Assembly (NCBI RefSeq): GCF_000239855.1
Contig: NZ_BADT01000042.1
Location: 1-42,242 of the forward strand
Length of the DNA stretch: 42,242 bases
Reading direction: 5' to 3'
Source of the DNA: Pseudoalteromonas sp. BSi20652
GTDB lineage: Bacteria; Pseudomonadota; Gammaproteobacteria; Enterobacterales; Alteromonadaceae
Under the pieces are notes generated by a model. That model was not told the DNA's origin. It did not search any database and saw only the letters and a program-made list of their open reading frames with translations. Below, one piece after another: positions 8,462-18,012 of this stretch (its first letter is position 1; each line of letters opens with the position of its first letter). Position numbers and translations under genes: made by a program.

Positions 8462-9257
8462 ATTAATTGAACCGTGTATTGAATTAGCTGAGCGTGCAGG
8501 CGATGCAATTATGGCCATTTATAAAAAAGGCGATATTGGTCAGCAAGAAAAATCAGATAACACGCCGGTTACTAAAGCTGATTTAGCAGCAAATGACGTA
8601 CTGGTTGCTGGATTAAAAGTCTTAGCGCCCGATATTCCTATTATGTCGGAAGAAACACCTATACCAGCACTCGCCGACAGACAAGATTGGCAGCGTTATT
8701 GGTTGCTCGATCCGATGGATGGCACAGGCGAATTTATTTTAGAAAGTGGCGACTTTGCAGTAAACATTGCATTGATTGAAAATAATCACCCAGTACTTGG
8801 CGTTATTCATTGGCCTGCAAAAGGTGTGACTTATTTTGCTACCGCTAAAAATGGTGCCTTTAAACGTGAAAACTCGATTGATAAGAAAATATCTGTAGCG
8901 CCGCCAGAGAGCTTGACGCTTGCAGTGAGTCGCCGCCAAAAAATTGAAGCGGTGAGTCAGTATTTAAATAGTCAGTTTACAACGATTGCTATTGGTTCGT
9001 GTTCTTTAAAGGCCTGTATTGTTGCAGAAGGTAAAGCGGATTGTTTTTTAAGAATTGGTCCAACGGGAGAGTGGGATACAGGTGCTTCACAAGTTATTGT
9101 TGAAGAAGCCGGTGGTTGTATTACCGATGCAGAATTTAACCCGTTAACGTACAACCAACGTGAGAGTACTGAGAACCCTGACTTTATAGTGATGGGACAT
9201 CCCGACTGGGAATGGCAAAAAATGATTAATCCACATCAAAGGTTGAGCGCAGAATAG
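8454..9257 (+). CDS. cysQ: 3'(2'),5'-bisphosphate nucleotidase CysQ
   Basis: 267 aa of the inositol monophosphatase fold. The metal motif LLDPMDGTGEF and the upstream EETP carry the catalytic acids, and the second motif GEWDTGASQVIVEEAGG is present. CysQ removes the 3'-phosphate from 3'-phosphoadenosine 5'-phosphate, the by-product of PAPS-dependent sulfate assimilation. Its start overlaps the nudE stop, so the pair forms a nucleotide-salvage operon. Slightly longer than E. coli CysQ (246). Confidence 0.92.
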   Translation: MNKLIEPCIELAERAGDAIMAIYKKGDIGQQEKSDNTPVTKADLAANDVLVAGLKVLAPDIPIMSEETPIPALADRQDWQRYWLLDPMDGTGEFILESGDFAVNIALIENNHPVLGVIHWPAKGVTYFATAKNGAFKRENSIDKKISVAPPESLTLAVSRRQKIEAVSQYLNSQFTTIAIGSCSLKACIVAEGKADCFLRIGPTGEWDTGASQVIVEEAGGCITDAEFNPLTYNQRESTENPDFIVMGHPDWEWQKMINPHQRLSAE

Positions 9258-9306
9258 CAATTTGATTGCTTTTTGTTCGGTTGAACAACTTTAATTAGTT
9301 TAGGCC

Positions 9307-9334
9307 TTGCATTAAATGTTTATTCCTATATAGT
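9307..9334 (+). promoter_or_regulatory. sigma-70 promoter of the initiator tRNA genes
   Basis: TTGCAT (9307-9312) and TATAGT (9329-9334) are separated by 16 bp, followed by a G/C-containing start region (AGCGCTC). GC-rich discriminators are common at stringently controlled stable-RNA promoters. It lies about 60 bp before the first tRNA. Confidence 0.6.
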
Positions 9335-9393
9335 AGCGCTCTCTTCAAGGCAGGCACGTAAATATTACGAAAATGCTTTAAAGAAATTACAGG

Positions 9394-9470
<77 letters not shown>

Positions 9471-9532
9471 ATTCTTTAATTGGAAGCCAAGTTGTAATGT
9501 AAGCAACTTTAAACAAGTCTACAAATTTCAGG

Positions 9533-9609
<77 letters not shown>

Positions 9610-9640
9610 CTGAAATTAAATATCTAAAATTAAAACAAAG

Positions 9641-9666
9641 TAGCACTCTTTATTGAGTGACTTTTT
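9641..9666 (+). terminator. probable terminator of the tRNA-fMet pair
   Basis: CACTC (9644-9648) pairs with GAGTG (9655-9659) across a 6-nt loop, followed by AC and TTTTT (9662-9666). The stem is short, so strength is uncertain, but the position 32 bp after the second tRNA fits. Confidence 0.45.
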
Positions 9667-9869
9667 GCGTCTAAAGTTTGATGAAATACCCTATACTAAT
9701 TGTACTTAGCTAGTGAGTCATTTAACTCGTTAAAATGATCATGTTTTTAATAAAACTCTGCTTTATTTAATAACTTTCCTCTAATACCTATCATGTTTAA
9801 CAAAGAACTTATTTTTTAAAAAGAGTGTTTTATGTTAAAACGGTTAAAATATTTTAAGTAACAATACAC

Positions 9870-10484
9870 ATGACAGAACTTTACCACTGGTTTGATTTAA
9901 TAGGCGTTGCGGTGTTTGCTATTTCAGGCACGTTGTTAGCGTATGAGAAAAAAATGGATGGCTTTGGTGTAGTTGTTTTAGCTACAGTGACCGCTATTGG
10001 TGGTGGTACAGTACGTGATCTAATTTTAGATGTTCCTGTATTTTGGTTGCACGACCAAAGTTATTTTATTGCAATACTGGCTTCTGTATTTGTAACTGCA
10101 CGTCTTATAAATAAACAAAAGCCAATACCTCACTATATTTTACAAACAGCAGATGCATTTGGCTTGGCTTTTTTTGCCGTAATGGGAACCCAGAAAGCGC
10201 AACTTGCTGGCATGCCAGATATGACAGCAGTAATAATGGGTGTAATTACAGGCTGTTTTGGTGGTTTAATTCGAGACGTACTTGCCCGCGAAATTCCTAT
10301 GTTATTAAAAGGCGAGCTTTACGCTATTACCTGTATTGCCGGTGGTACCGTTTATGCGCTAAGCATTAGTTTTTCATTAGTAACTGAAATGGCAATGGTA
10401 TTAGGTATGTTAATGACCTTATTACTTCGTTTGGCTGCGATAAAATGGCAGATCACATTACACATTTTTAAATATCCTGACTAA
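9870..10484 (+). CDS. TRIC-like/UPF0126 membrane protein (YicG family)
   Basis: 204 aa with about seven hydrophobic segments. Two repeats each contain a glycine-rich turn followed by RD: IGGGTVRDLILD in the first half and CFGGLIRDVLAR in the second. This is the hallmark of the UPF0126 family, whose structurally studied members are trimeric intracellular cation channel homologues. It is an inner-membrane protein; the transported ion is not shown by sequence. The start has a weak ribosome site. comM follows after 34 bp, perhaps co-transcribed. Confidence 0.85.
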   Translation: MTELYHWFDLIGVAVFAISGTLLAYEKKMDGFGVVVLATVTAIGGGTVRDLILDVPVFWLHDQSYFIAILASVFVTARLINKQKPIPHYILQTADAFGLAFFAVMGTQKAQLAGMPDMTAVIMGVITGCFGGLIRDVLAREIPMLLKGELYAITCIAGGTVYALSISFSLVTEMAMVLGMLMTLLLRLAAIKWQITLHIFKYPD

Positions 10485-10518
10485 ACTGGTGTAATCACAC
10501 TATTTACTAGGATAAGGA

Positions 10519-12030
10519 ATGTCGTTAGCTCGTATATTTTCACGTGCGCAGGTAGGGATCAATGCCCCCGAAGTTATTGTAGAAGTTCACCTAGGAAATG
10601 GTTTACCTGCTTTTCATATTGTAGGGCTCCCCGAAGCGTCTGTTAAAGAATCAAAAGACAGAGTGCGTAGCGCACTCGAAAACTCACAATTTGGTTTCCC
10701 AGATCAACGAATAACTGTAAATTTAGCGCCTGCTGACTTGCCAAAAGATGGCGGTCGATTTGATCTTGCTATTGCGGTAGGTATTTTAGTCGCCTCTGGG
10801 CAAATAGTGTGTCCTGACATTCATAAGTATGAGTTTTATGGTGAGCTTGCTCTTAATGGCGAGGTGCGTGGTGTAAACGCTATTTTACCTTCAGTACTGG
10901 CTGCTAAAGAGCAAGATCGTTGCTGCTTTTTACCTCTTGCAAACGATAGCCTAGCAAGCCTAGTTAATGGCGTTAAACGCAAAGCCGTAAGCTCTATTCA
11001 AGAAGTATGGGGCGACCTACTTAATCAACAACCCTTGCCATTAAATATAGAGTACCCCGACTGCACTCAAGCCCCTGATTTTTTACTCGATTTAAGCGAT
11101 GTTAAAGGTCAGCCCGGTGCAAAGCGAGTACTCGAAATTGCTGCAGCTGGCGGGCATAATTTACTATTTTTAGGCCCTCCAGGTACTGGTAAATCAATGC
11201 TTGCACAGCGAATGGCAACTATAATGCCTACTATGTCGGATGATGAAGCTATCTCGACAGCTGCGCTTTACTCTATTATTGGACAATCCATAGATTTAAC
11301 TAATTGGCGACAGCGGCCATTTCGTAATCCACATCATACGTGCTCAGCTGTTGCTTTGGTGGGGGGCTCTTCAAATCCTAAACCGGGTGAGATTTCACTG
11401 GCACATAATGGTGTGCTCTTCTTGGACGAATTACCTGAGTTTGAACGCAAGGTGCTTGATTCCCTGCGCGAACCAATGGAAACCGGAACCGTTACTATTT
11501 CACGTGCAGCTAGGCAAATGGAGTTCCCTGCGCAGTTTCAGCTTATTACAGCATTAAACCCAAGCCCAACGGGGAGCCATACTGATAAGCGGGCAACTCC
11601 CGATCAAGTTATGCGTTATTTATCACGCGTGTCGGGGCCTTTTATTGACCGTATTGATTTGCAAATAGAACTACCTCGTTTAACGAGTGTTGAGCTACAA
11701 AGTACCAAACCAGAGGAAACCAGTGCTGAGGTTAGAGCAAGAGTTGAGGCTGCTTATTATGTGCAGCTAAAACGCCAAGGTAAGGTTAATGCGAGACTTA
11801 ATAATAAAGAAATGAGTGTGCACTGTGAACTTGCGCCTGCAGAGTTGCAATTTTTAGCCAGAGCAAGCGAGAAGTTGTCGTTATCGCCACGCTCTTATCA
11901 TAGAGTAATTAAGGTGGCGCGGACTATTAGTGATTTAAAAGGCGCTGAAAACATTAGTTTAAATGAGCTTAAAGAAGCACTTAATTACCGCGCATTTGAG
12001 CGCCTTATTGCGCAATTAACTAAGTATTAA
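10519..12030 (+). CDS. comM: YifB/ComM family Mg-chelatase-like AAA+ ATPase
   Basis: 503 aa. An N-terminal ChlI-like (S5-fold) domain of about 170 residues begins with SRAQVGINAPEVIVEVH. The AAA+ module has Walker A GPPGTGKS, Walker B GVLFLDELPEF and the sensor segment ALNPSPTGS, followed by a C-terminal lid domain. Vibrio and Haemophilus ComM is a hexameric helicase that promotes branch migration during natural transformation. A strong AAGGA lies before the ATG. Its stop codon overlaps that of the convergent response regulator by 4 nt. Confidence 0.93.
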   Translation: MSLARIFSRAQVGINAPEVIVEVHLGNGLPAFHIVGLPEASVKESKDRVRSALENSQFGFPDQRITVNLAPADLPKDGGRFDLAIAVGILVASGQIVCPDIHKYEFYGELALNGEVRGVNAILPSVLAAKEQDRCCFLPLANDSLASLVNGVKRKAVSSIQEVWGDLLNQQPLPLNIEYPDCTQAPDFLLDLSDVKGQPGAKRVLEIAAAGGHNLLFLGPPGTGKSMLAQRMATIMPTMSDDEAISTAALYSIIGQSIDLTNWRQRPFRNPHHTCSAVALVGGSSNPKPGEISLAHNGVLFLDELPEFERKVLDSLREPMETGTVTISRAARQMEFPAQFQLITALNPSPTGSHTDKRATPDQVMRYLSRVSGPFIDRIDLQIELPRLTSVELQSTKPEETSAEVRARVEAAYYVQLKRQGKVNARLNNKEMSVHCELAPAELQFLARASEKLSLSPRSYHRVIKVARTISDLKGAENISLNELKEALNYRAFERLIAQLTKY

Positions 12031-12731
12031 ATAGAAAGCATATAACCTTTACCGCGTACGGTAACGATGCGTTTTTGATCTTTTTCGTCATTTAATTTTT
12101 TACGTAAACGACCAATAAGCACATCAACAGTACGATCGTTTGGGCTCCAATCAGGCTGGCCTATTTTTTCTGATATCTTTTCACGGGATGTGGCTTTGCC
12201 TGCATTACTGATTAAACAAATAAGCACTTTATGTTCGGCTTCGGTCAAGCGTGATTCAACGCCCGCAGCAGTAATTAATGTGCGGTTATCAGGATGAAGC
12301 TTGAAGTCAGCATATTCTATAAACTCTTCGCTTTCGTCGTCTTCTAGGTTAACGGCAACACGCTTATAGAGCGCACGCATGCGAAGCTCTAACTCAAGTA
12401 AATCGACGGGCTTACAAATATAGTCGTCAGCACCTTGTGCAAGGCCAGCAATACGATCGGCTTGGGAGTCACGACTCGATAATAAAATAACGCCAATATC
12501 GGTAAGTGTGTTTAATTCTTTTGCTAGCTGAAGCCCATCGCGCTTTGGCAGAACAATGTCAATTATGGCTAATAATATAGCACCGCGCAGGTTTACCCTC
12601 TGCCTTACAATGTTAAGTGCATCAGCGCCAGTTGGGTCTACTTCTATTGTAAATTCGGTATCTGCAAAGTGATTTTGGATGCGTTTAACGAGTAGTTCAT
12701 CGTCTTCAACCAATAAAACATTAATAGCCAT
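12027..12731 (-). CDS. OmpR/PhoB-type response regulator, orphan
   Basis: 234 aa. A receiver domain (VLLVEDDELL acidic pair, phospho-acceptor Asp in AIIDIVLPKRDG, Lys in YICKPVD) joins a winged-helix output domain (LTEAEHKVLICLISN, RTVDVLIGRLRKKL, VRGKGYML). It should bind DNA as a phosphorylation-controlled dimer. No histidine kinase is adjacent on either side, so the partner is elsewhere. The target genes cannot be read from the window. Confidence 0.9.
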   Translation of the reverse strand: MAINVLLVEDDELLVKRIQNHFADTEFTIEVDPTGADALNIVRQRVNLRGAILLAIIDIVLPKRDGLQLAKELNTLTDIGVILLSSRDSQADRIAGLAQGADDYICKPVDLLELELRMRALYKRVAVNLEDDESEEFIEYADFKLHPDNRTLITAAGVESRLTEAEHKVLICLISNAGKATSREKISEKIGQPDWSPNDRTVDVLIGRLRKKLNDEKDQKRIVTVRGKGYMLSI

Positions 12732-12858
12732 ATTACTTTATTTTGAATGCTTATAGCTCTGTATGGTAGCACCATTATATAAATGCTGAGAAGGGTGTTT
12801 ATTAGTTTTAAGTAACTTAATATTTCAAAGAAGTATAAGACGTTATAAGAGGGTAAGG

Positions 12859-12890
12859 TTAGCACCTTTAAATTAATTAAAAGGTGCTAA
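12859..12890. terminator. palindromic hairpin between S9 peptidase and response regulator
   Basis: TTAGCACCTTT (12859-12869) pairs perfectly with AAAGGTGCTAA (12880-12890) across a 10-nt AT loop. It lies downstream of the S9 peptidase gene and upstream of the response regulator on the same strand. No U-tract follows on either strand, so it may be a weak terminator or an operator. Confidence 0.4.
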
Positions 12891-12947
12891 ATAATTAATA
12901 CTACAATTAATAAATATGTATTAAGTCGTTATTAGGAGGATTCAGAT

Positions 12948-15443
12948 TCAGTCATTTTTATACATTGAATCCCACCATTGAGGCTCGTCTTTAAGCTTTT
13001 TATCAAAGTACGCGAGCATGGTGTTCCACCAGTCAAATCGTTTATCGCGTGCAAATATTTGGTGGTCGGCGCCTTTGTATTCTATTAACTCTACGTCTTT
13101 ATTAAGTAGTTTAAGCGCAGTGTACATTGTTAGGCTTTCACCTACAGGTACATTGGTATCGCTATCGCCATGAAGAAGTAGCATAGGTGTTGTTACTTTA
13201 TCAGCATGAAATACAGGGCTATGTTGACTGTAAAGCTCAGGGTTATTCCACGGGAAGCTTTTTTTAGATGCTTCGCCAGAATATAGGTAACCCCACCAAC
13301 CTTCACCCCAATACGAAGTAATATTAGAAATACCCGCATGCGCTATTGAAGCACTAAATATATCGGTTTTAGTTGCTAATAACATGGTCATGAAGCCACC
13401 GTATGATGCCCCTAAGTTACCTACTTTTTTACTATCAACATAGTTGTATTTATTTAAAAAGGCTTGCGTGCCTTCGATAATATCGTCTGTAGTGTAGTCG
13501 CCCCAAGCATTAACATGCTGCGCTGAGAATTTTTGCCCAAACCCTGTTGCGCCAGTAGGTTGCACTACATAAACAACATAGCCATTTTCTGCCCATAAGT
13601 TAAACGGGTAACGATCTGTAAATCCACGTGTAACGGGTGAAGTACCGCCGTAGTAATACACGAGCGCCGGATGCTTTTTAGTTTTATCTAAATTGCTCGG
13701 AATGTAAACGCGGCCCGTTATTTCAACACCGCTTTTATTTTTAAAATTAAACTCTTCTAATGTAGGGAGTCGTGTATTTGCATAGCTACTTGGTTTTGAA
13801 TCCCATATTAAATCTGTTTTATTTTTATTTACGTTCAGGCGCTTTAGCTGTTGTGGCGCTAAAGCGTTAGTGCCACTTAATAAAATTTCGGTATTACGGT
13901 CGTGTGAGTAACTAAATTGTTCAACTATATCCAATCCTGCATTTAACTTTTTAAAGCGCTGTTTACTTAAATCAAATAGGTAAAGTGGTTGAGTGTCTTG
14001 CTCTGTTACTTTAATAAGCGCATCGCCATTTTCTAAAACGTGCAGTTGGCCAATAGCGGGGTCGAATTGTTTACTAAGTGCTTTTACGTTTTTACCGCTT
14101 TCAGTAAGTAGGTAAAGTTGCCCATCGTAGTTATTAGCAAGCATTGCTTTTGGTAGTGCTCTGCCTGCGCCATTTTTAAAGTCAGGGCCTGCAACTACAT
14201 AAATATCTTTATTTGCGTATTTAGCTAAATTAAACGTTTTAAATTTACCAAGCGATGAAAGCTTGTTTGATTTTAAATCGAGTTCGACTAACTCTGTTTC
14301 TGGGTGAGTTGATGCTTGCATTGCCATTACTGGGCGGCTCATTAATATTTTGCCACGGTTACTATTTGAATCTTCAAGGCTGTAAGAAATAGGACCTTGG
14401 CTAAGCGCTTTTGTTAAGCCACTTTTTGTATCAAATATATAAATCTGGCTAGTGGTGCGTGCATACGACCAGCGATCTTGTAGGCCTTTATAGTGCTTGG
14501 TTAAGCTGTTAGTGCTCTCAGGTGATTTAGACCAGCTAAACAAAAGGCTTGTGTCGTTATAAAAGGTAAAGCCATTAGCTCCTTCTAAATCGTTTGCTAA
14601 TGTTTTTATTGAGAAGTTTTTACGGTTAAGTTGTTTGAGCTCACCATTTAACAAATACACTAAATATTGGTTATCTGGACTCCAAATAATGTTACTTGGT
14701 TGGCCTGCTTCAAAGCGATAAAGTGTTTGATTATCAGCGTCTTTAAGAACGGTAACTGTATTTGCTTGGTTCTGTGTTTTATCGTTATAGGTGCGCGTTG
14801 TAGTAACGTACTGCTTGGCATTCGGTGCGAGTGATAATTGGTTAATTGTAGGAGCATCAAACAGTTGTTTTGCAGATAAGCGTCTTGTTTGTGAGGCGCT
14901 AAGTGTAATTTTATCAACCTCGCTTTTAGGCGTAAAATCAAGCGTTACATCGTGCCAATTAGCTACTTGTTGGGCTACTATTAAAACAGAATGAGTACTA
15001 TTATTTAAAGCCAGTTTATAGCTTTTTTTATCGCTAGTTTGTAGTTCACCGTTAATAAATAACTGACCTTGCTCAATCCCTTTTAAGGTAAGCGTGCCCT
15101 GTGTAAAGCGGGTTGTTTCAATATTAAATTTTAGTGCCTGTAAGCCACCTAAAGTGAGTGCATTAATTTTATCAAATGGCTGCCAGTTTTGTTTTTTTCC
15201 AAATACAGAAAAACTCTCTGAGTCTGCTTGTAATTGCGGCAATAAATTGTTGATAATGGCATTGCCATGAGGTGTTTGAAAAGGTTTCAACTGCATGCCT
15301 TCGGCGAGTGGGCCGATAAACTGAATTTTTGATTTGTCCAATGGGGCAGCTAGTGCTGAAAAGCTTAAGCTACTAAGTGTTAAAAAAGTAGCTGCGTGTT
15401 TAAATAGCTTATTTTGATGACACCAAGGTGCGCTAAATTTCAT
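12948..15443 (-). CDS. secreted S9 family prolyl oligopeptidase-type peptidase
   Basis: 831 aa from the ATG at 15443. A longer frame to 15485 exists, but the shorter start puts a positively charged signal peptide at the N-terminus, with a hydrophobic core and cleavage near ALAAP. The N-terminal ~550 residues are beta-propeller-like. The C-terminal alpha/beta hydrolase domain has nucleophile GASYGG, acid HGDSDTNVP and histidine GADHQIF. It is probably periplasmic and degrades peptides, fitting a marine heterotroph. It diverges from the CNNM/CBS gene with an inverted repeat between them. Confidence 0.88.
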   Translation of the reverse strand: MKFSAPWCHQNKLFKHAATFLTLSSLSFSALAAPLDKSKIQFIGPLAEGMQLKPFQTPHGNAIINNLLPQLQADSESFSVFGKKQNWQPFDKINALTLGGLQALKFNIETTRFTQGTLTLKGIEQGQLFINGELQTSDKKSYKLALNNSTHSVLIVAQQVANWHDVTLDFTPKSEVDKITLSASQTRRLSAKQLFDAPTINQLSLAPNAKQYVTTTRTYNDKTQNQANTVTVLKDADNQTLYRFEAGQPSNIIWSPDNQYLVYLLNGELKQLNRKNFSIKTLANDLEGANGFTFYNDTSLLFSWSKSPESTNSLTKHYKGLQDRWSYARTTSQIYIFDTKSGLTKALSQGPISYSLEDSNSNRGKILMSRPVMAMQASTHPETELVELDLKSNKLSSLGKFKTFNLAKYANKDIYVVAGPDFKNGAGRALPKAMLANNYDGQLYLLTESGKNVKALSKQFDPAIGQLHVLENGDALIKVTEQDTQPLYLFDLSKQRFKKLNAGLDIVEQFSYSHDRNTEILLSGTNALAPQQLKRLNVNKNKTDLIWDSKPSSYANTRLPTLEEFNFKNKSGVEITGRVYIPSNLDKTKKHPALVYYYGGTSPVTRGFTDRYPFNLWAENGYVVYVVQPTGATGFGQKFSAQHVNAWGDYTTDDIIEGTQAFLNKYNYVDSKKVGNLGASYGGFMTMLLATKTDIFSASIAHAGISNITSYWGEGWWGYLYSGEASKKSFPWNNPELYSQHSPVFHADKVTTPMLLLHGDSDTNVPVGESLTMYTALKLLNKDVELIEYKGADHQIFARDKRFDWWNTMLAYFDKKLKDEPQWWDSMYKND

Positions 15444-15480
15444 TATTGTGCCTATTATTATTGGAAGTTTGGCTAAATAT

Positions 15481-15501
15481 AGCATGTATTGTTAACATGC
15501 T
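15481..15501. promoter_or_regulatory. operator-like inverted repeat in divergent promoter region
   Basis: AGCATGT (15481-15487) and ACATGCT (15495-15501) form a perfect 7-bp inverted repeat with 7-nt spacing, in the 84-bp gap between two divergent starts. The shape suits a dimeric repressor. No regulator is identified. Confidence 0.4.
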
Positions 15502-15527
15502 CACATATCCAATATAGAGGAGAGAAA

Positions 15528-16604
15528 GTGACTTTACTGATAGTTTATATGGTAGTGGCGATTGTTATTTCGTTTTTATGTTCTGTGATGGAGGCAGTGC
15601 TATTAAGTATTTCGCCCAGCTATGTTGCCTCACTTAGAAAAGAACACCCTGAGCTTGCTAAACAACTCGAAAAGCTTAAAAACAATATAGATCAGCCTTT
15701 AGCTGCTATTTTAACTTTAAATACAGTTGCCCATACAGCAGGTGCAGCGGGGGTAGGGGCACAAGCGGCAGTCGTGTTTTCCGATGCAGCGGTAGGTATT
15801 GCATCAGCTATTATGACATTCCTCGTATTAATCCTTTCTGAAATTATACCTAAAACCTTGGGAGCTAATTACTGGCGAGCTTTAACCCCAAGTGTTACTT
15901 ACGCTTTGCGGTTTTTAGTTATATCGCTAAAGCCTTTTGTATGGTTTGCTCAAAAGCTAACAAATTTAATGGGTCCAAAACACAATGAGGCTTACTATAT
16001 TCGTCAGGAAATAGAGGCCATGGCTGATATAGGAACAGAGTCAGGTGCATTACATCAGGATGAGTCTGATATTATCCGTAACCTTCTGCACTTTAAGCAT
16101 GCCAAATTATGTGACTTAATGACGCCTCGAACGGTTATTTTTAAAATTCAAAAAGACTTAACTGTTAATCAGTATTTAAATGAGCACGGGTCATCATCGT
16201 TTTCTCGCGTACTAGTTTTTGACAAAGATGCTGATGATATTGTTGGGTTTGTGCATAAAAACGATATTATGCTGGCGTTTCATCGATTAGGTACCGACTA
16301 TAAAATTAGTAAGTTGATTAAGCCCATTTATACGGTGCCTAGTTCTCAAAATGTATCATCTTTACTGCAAACTCTTTTAACAAAACGTACGCATATATGC
16401 TTAGTTGTAGATGAGTACGGTGACGTTCAAGGAATTGTAACGCTAGAGGATATGATTGAGGCTTTAATGGGATTAGAAATTGTCGATGAACGAGACCAAT
16501 CCACGAATATGCGCGCAGTAGCAAGACAGCGTTGGCGCAAACGGTTAGCGAGTAGTGCGCATATAGTCAGTGAAGAGGATAAACATACCCGAGGTGATAA
16601 TTAG
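15528..16604 (+). CDS. CNNM (DUF21) and CBS-domain membrane protein
   Basis: 358 aa from the GTG at 15528, chosen because GAGGAG lies 5-6 nt upstream; the frame is open upstream without such a site. An N-terminal CNNM domain with about four hydrophobic segments includes VLILSEIIPKTLGAN, typical of the family. A CBS pair follows (LCDLMTPRTVIF and ICLVVDEYGDVQGIVTLEDMIEALMG). The C-terminal CorC/HlyC domain present in many homologues is absent, so this is the short form. Family members are linked to Mg2+/Co2+ efflux, with CBS domains sensing Mg-ATP; the ion here is inferred. Confidence 0.85.
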   Translation: MTLLIVYMVVAIVISFLCSVMEAVLLSISPSYVASLRKEHPELAKQLEKLKNNIDQPLAAILTLNTVAHTAGAAGVGAQAAVVFSDAAVGIASAIMTFLVLILSEIIPKTLGANYWRALTPSVTYALRFLVISLKPFVWFAQKLTNLMGPKHNEAYYIRQEIEAMADIGTESGALHQDESDIIRNLLHFKHAKLCDLMTPRTVIFKIQKDLTVNQYLNEHGSSSFSRVLVFDKDADDIVGFVHKNDIMLAFHRLGTDYKISKLIKPIYTVPSSQNVSSLLQTLLTKRTHICLVVDEYGDVQGIVTLEDMIEALMGLEIVDERDQSTNMRAVARQRWRKRLASSAHIVSEEDKHTRGDN

Positions 16605-16635
16605 TTAATCTGCCCTGAGTAAATTTTATAATACT

Positions 16636-17918
16636 TTAAGCAGGGCTTTTATAAGTTTTTAGCCAATCTTTAGCCCAAGATATAAATTCGTCTTGTGGTT
16701 TAGGGCAACTAAATAAAAAACCTTGTATGGCTAAATTTCTTTTATAGTGCTTTAGATACGTCAGCTCTTCTTGACGTTCCACTCCTTCTGCCACTAAATC
16801 TAAATGATCTTTACTCGTAATATTAAATAATGAGCTCACAACAACTTGAGAGAATAGGTCTGTTTCTATGTGACTGATTAAAGAGCGGTCTATTTTAACT
16901 TCAGTAAAAGGAAGGTTTCTAAGTTGGTTTATATTAGTAAAACCGACCCCAAAGTCGTCTAATGATAAACCAAAACCGTGCATCCTTAATCTGTTTAGCG
17001 TTTCTAACTGTGTCAGGCTTGAGAGTGCATGTTGCTCAGTTATTTCTATAATTATATTGCTAGGCATAATTTGATTTAGTTTTAAAATTAATAACAATTT
17101 ATTGGGGCAATTTAAATCATCAAGCTGTGTTGGCGATAAGTTAAATGCCATTTTAAAATCATGGCCTAGCTGCGCTTTGATATTTTTAAATTCGCTGGTG
17201 GCTTTTTCAAAAAGAGAAAATGTAATTTGATTTATTAAGTTGTGCTGCTCGGCAACGTTTATAAAACGGTTAGGTAAAATAATACTGCCATCTTTGCTTG
17301 ATAAAATACGCGCTAGTACTTCAACACTTTCGATTTTATTGCTATCGGCATTTATCTTTGGTTGATAAAAAGGTGTTACTTCATCGTTTTTAATGCTTCA
17401 ATAAGCTCATCTTTTGAAATAGCAGACTCTTTCAATAAAGTATGGCTGTTTAATTGCGCCACTTTAATAAGCAACCTACTTACCTGAGACAGCTGCACTG
17501 GCTTTGAAATATTACCAATTAGATGAGCGTTATGTTGTTGTGCGAGGTTGGCCGCTAAACTAATTACTTTATGATCCATCTCAGAAACAATAATAATACC
17601 GCCTTGATATTTTAGTCCTCCTAAATGACGAATTAGTTCCATACCATCCATTTCAGGCATATTAAGATCAGTAAAAATAGCATCAAAGTAGTTTATGTCC
17701 ATTTTTACTTTTTCAAGCGCTTCTTTTGCGCTTAAGCATGTAGTTATAGTATTAGACATACCCAATTCGCTAAGTATAGCTTTCATAACGATCAAAATAG
17801 CCTTTGAGTCGTCAACAACTAGAATATTAGGTACTATTTTATCCACTGTGATCTCTTTTAATACATAGTTTTTGGTTACTATAAAAGTAGTCGCGTTTTC
17901 TTCTTTTGTCTGTATCAA
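16636..17918 (-). pseudogene. REC-EAL c-di-GMP phosphodiesterase, split by a frameshift
   Basis: Two open frames together make one REC-EAL protein. The 5' part (17376-17918) is a receiver domain with VVDDSKA, phospho-acceptor FTDLNMPEMDG and ISKP, ending in a stop at 17376-17378. The 3' part, open from about 17391 to 16636 in the -1 frame, is a full EAL domain: SVEVLARI (EVL variant), AFNLSP, EITE, SLDDFGVG, VKIDRSL, AEGVE and QGF are all present. The junction is a run of five A (17391-17387 on the minus strand); a sixth A would join the frames into about 427 aa. All catalytic residues survive, so the break is recent, a sequencing error, or tolerated by slippage. Confidence 0.8.
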
Positions 17919-18012
17919 ATAGTTTTATTTTAAAAGTAGTTACAGAACACCTTCACTCGTGTTTTTAAGTTGATTAGGTATACTAGCGCCATTGTTTTAA
18001 ACGGTCTTAATT

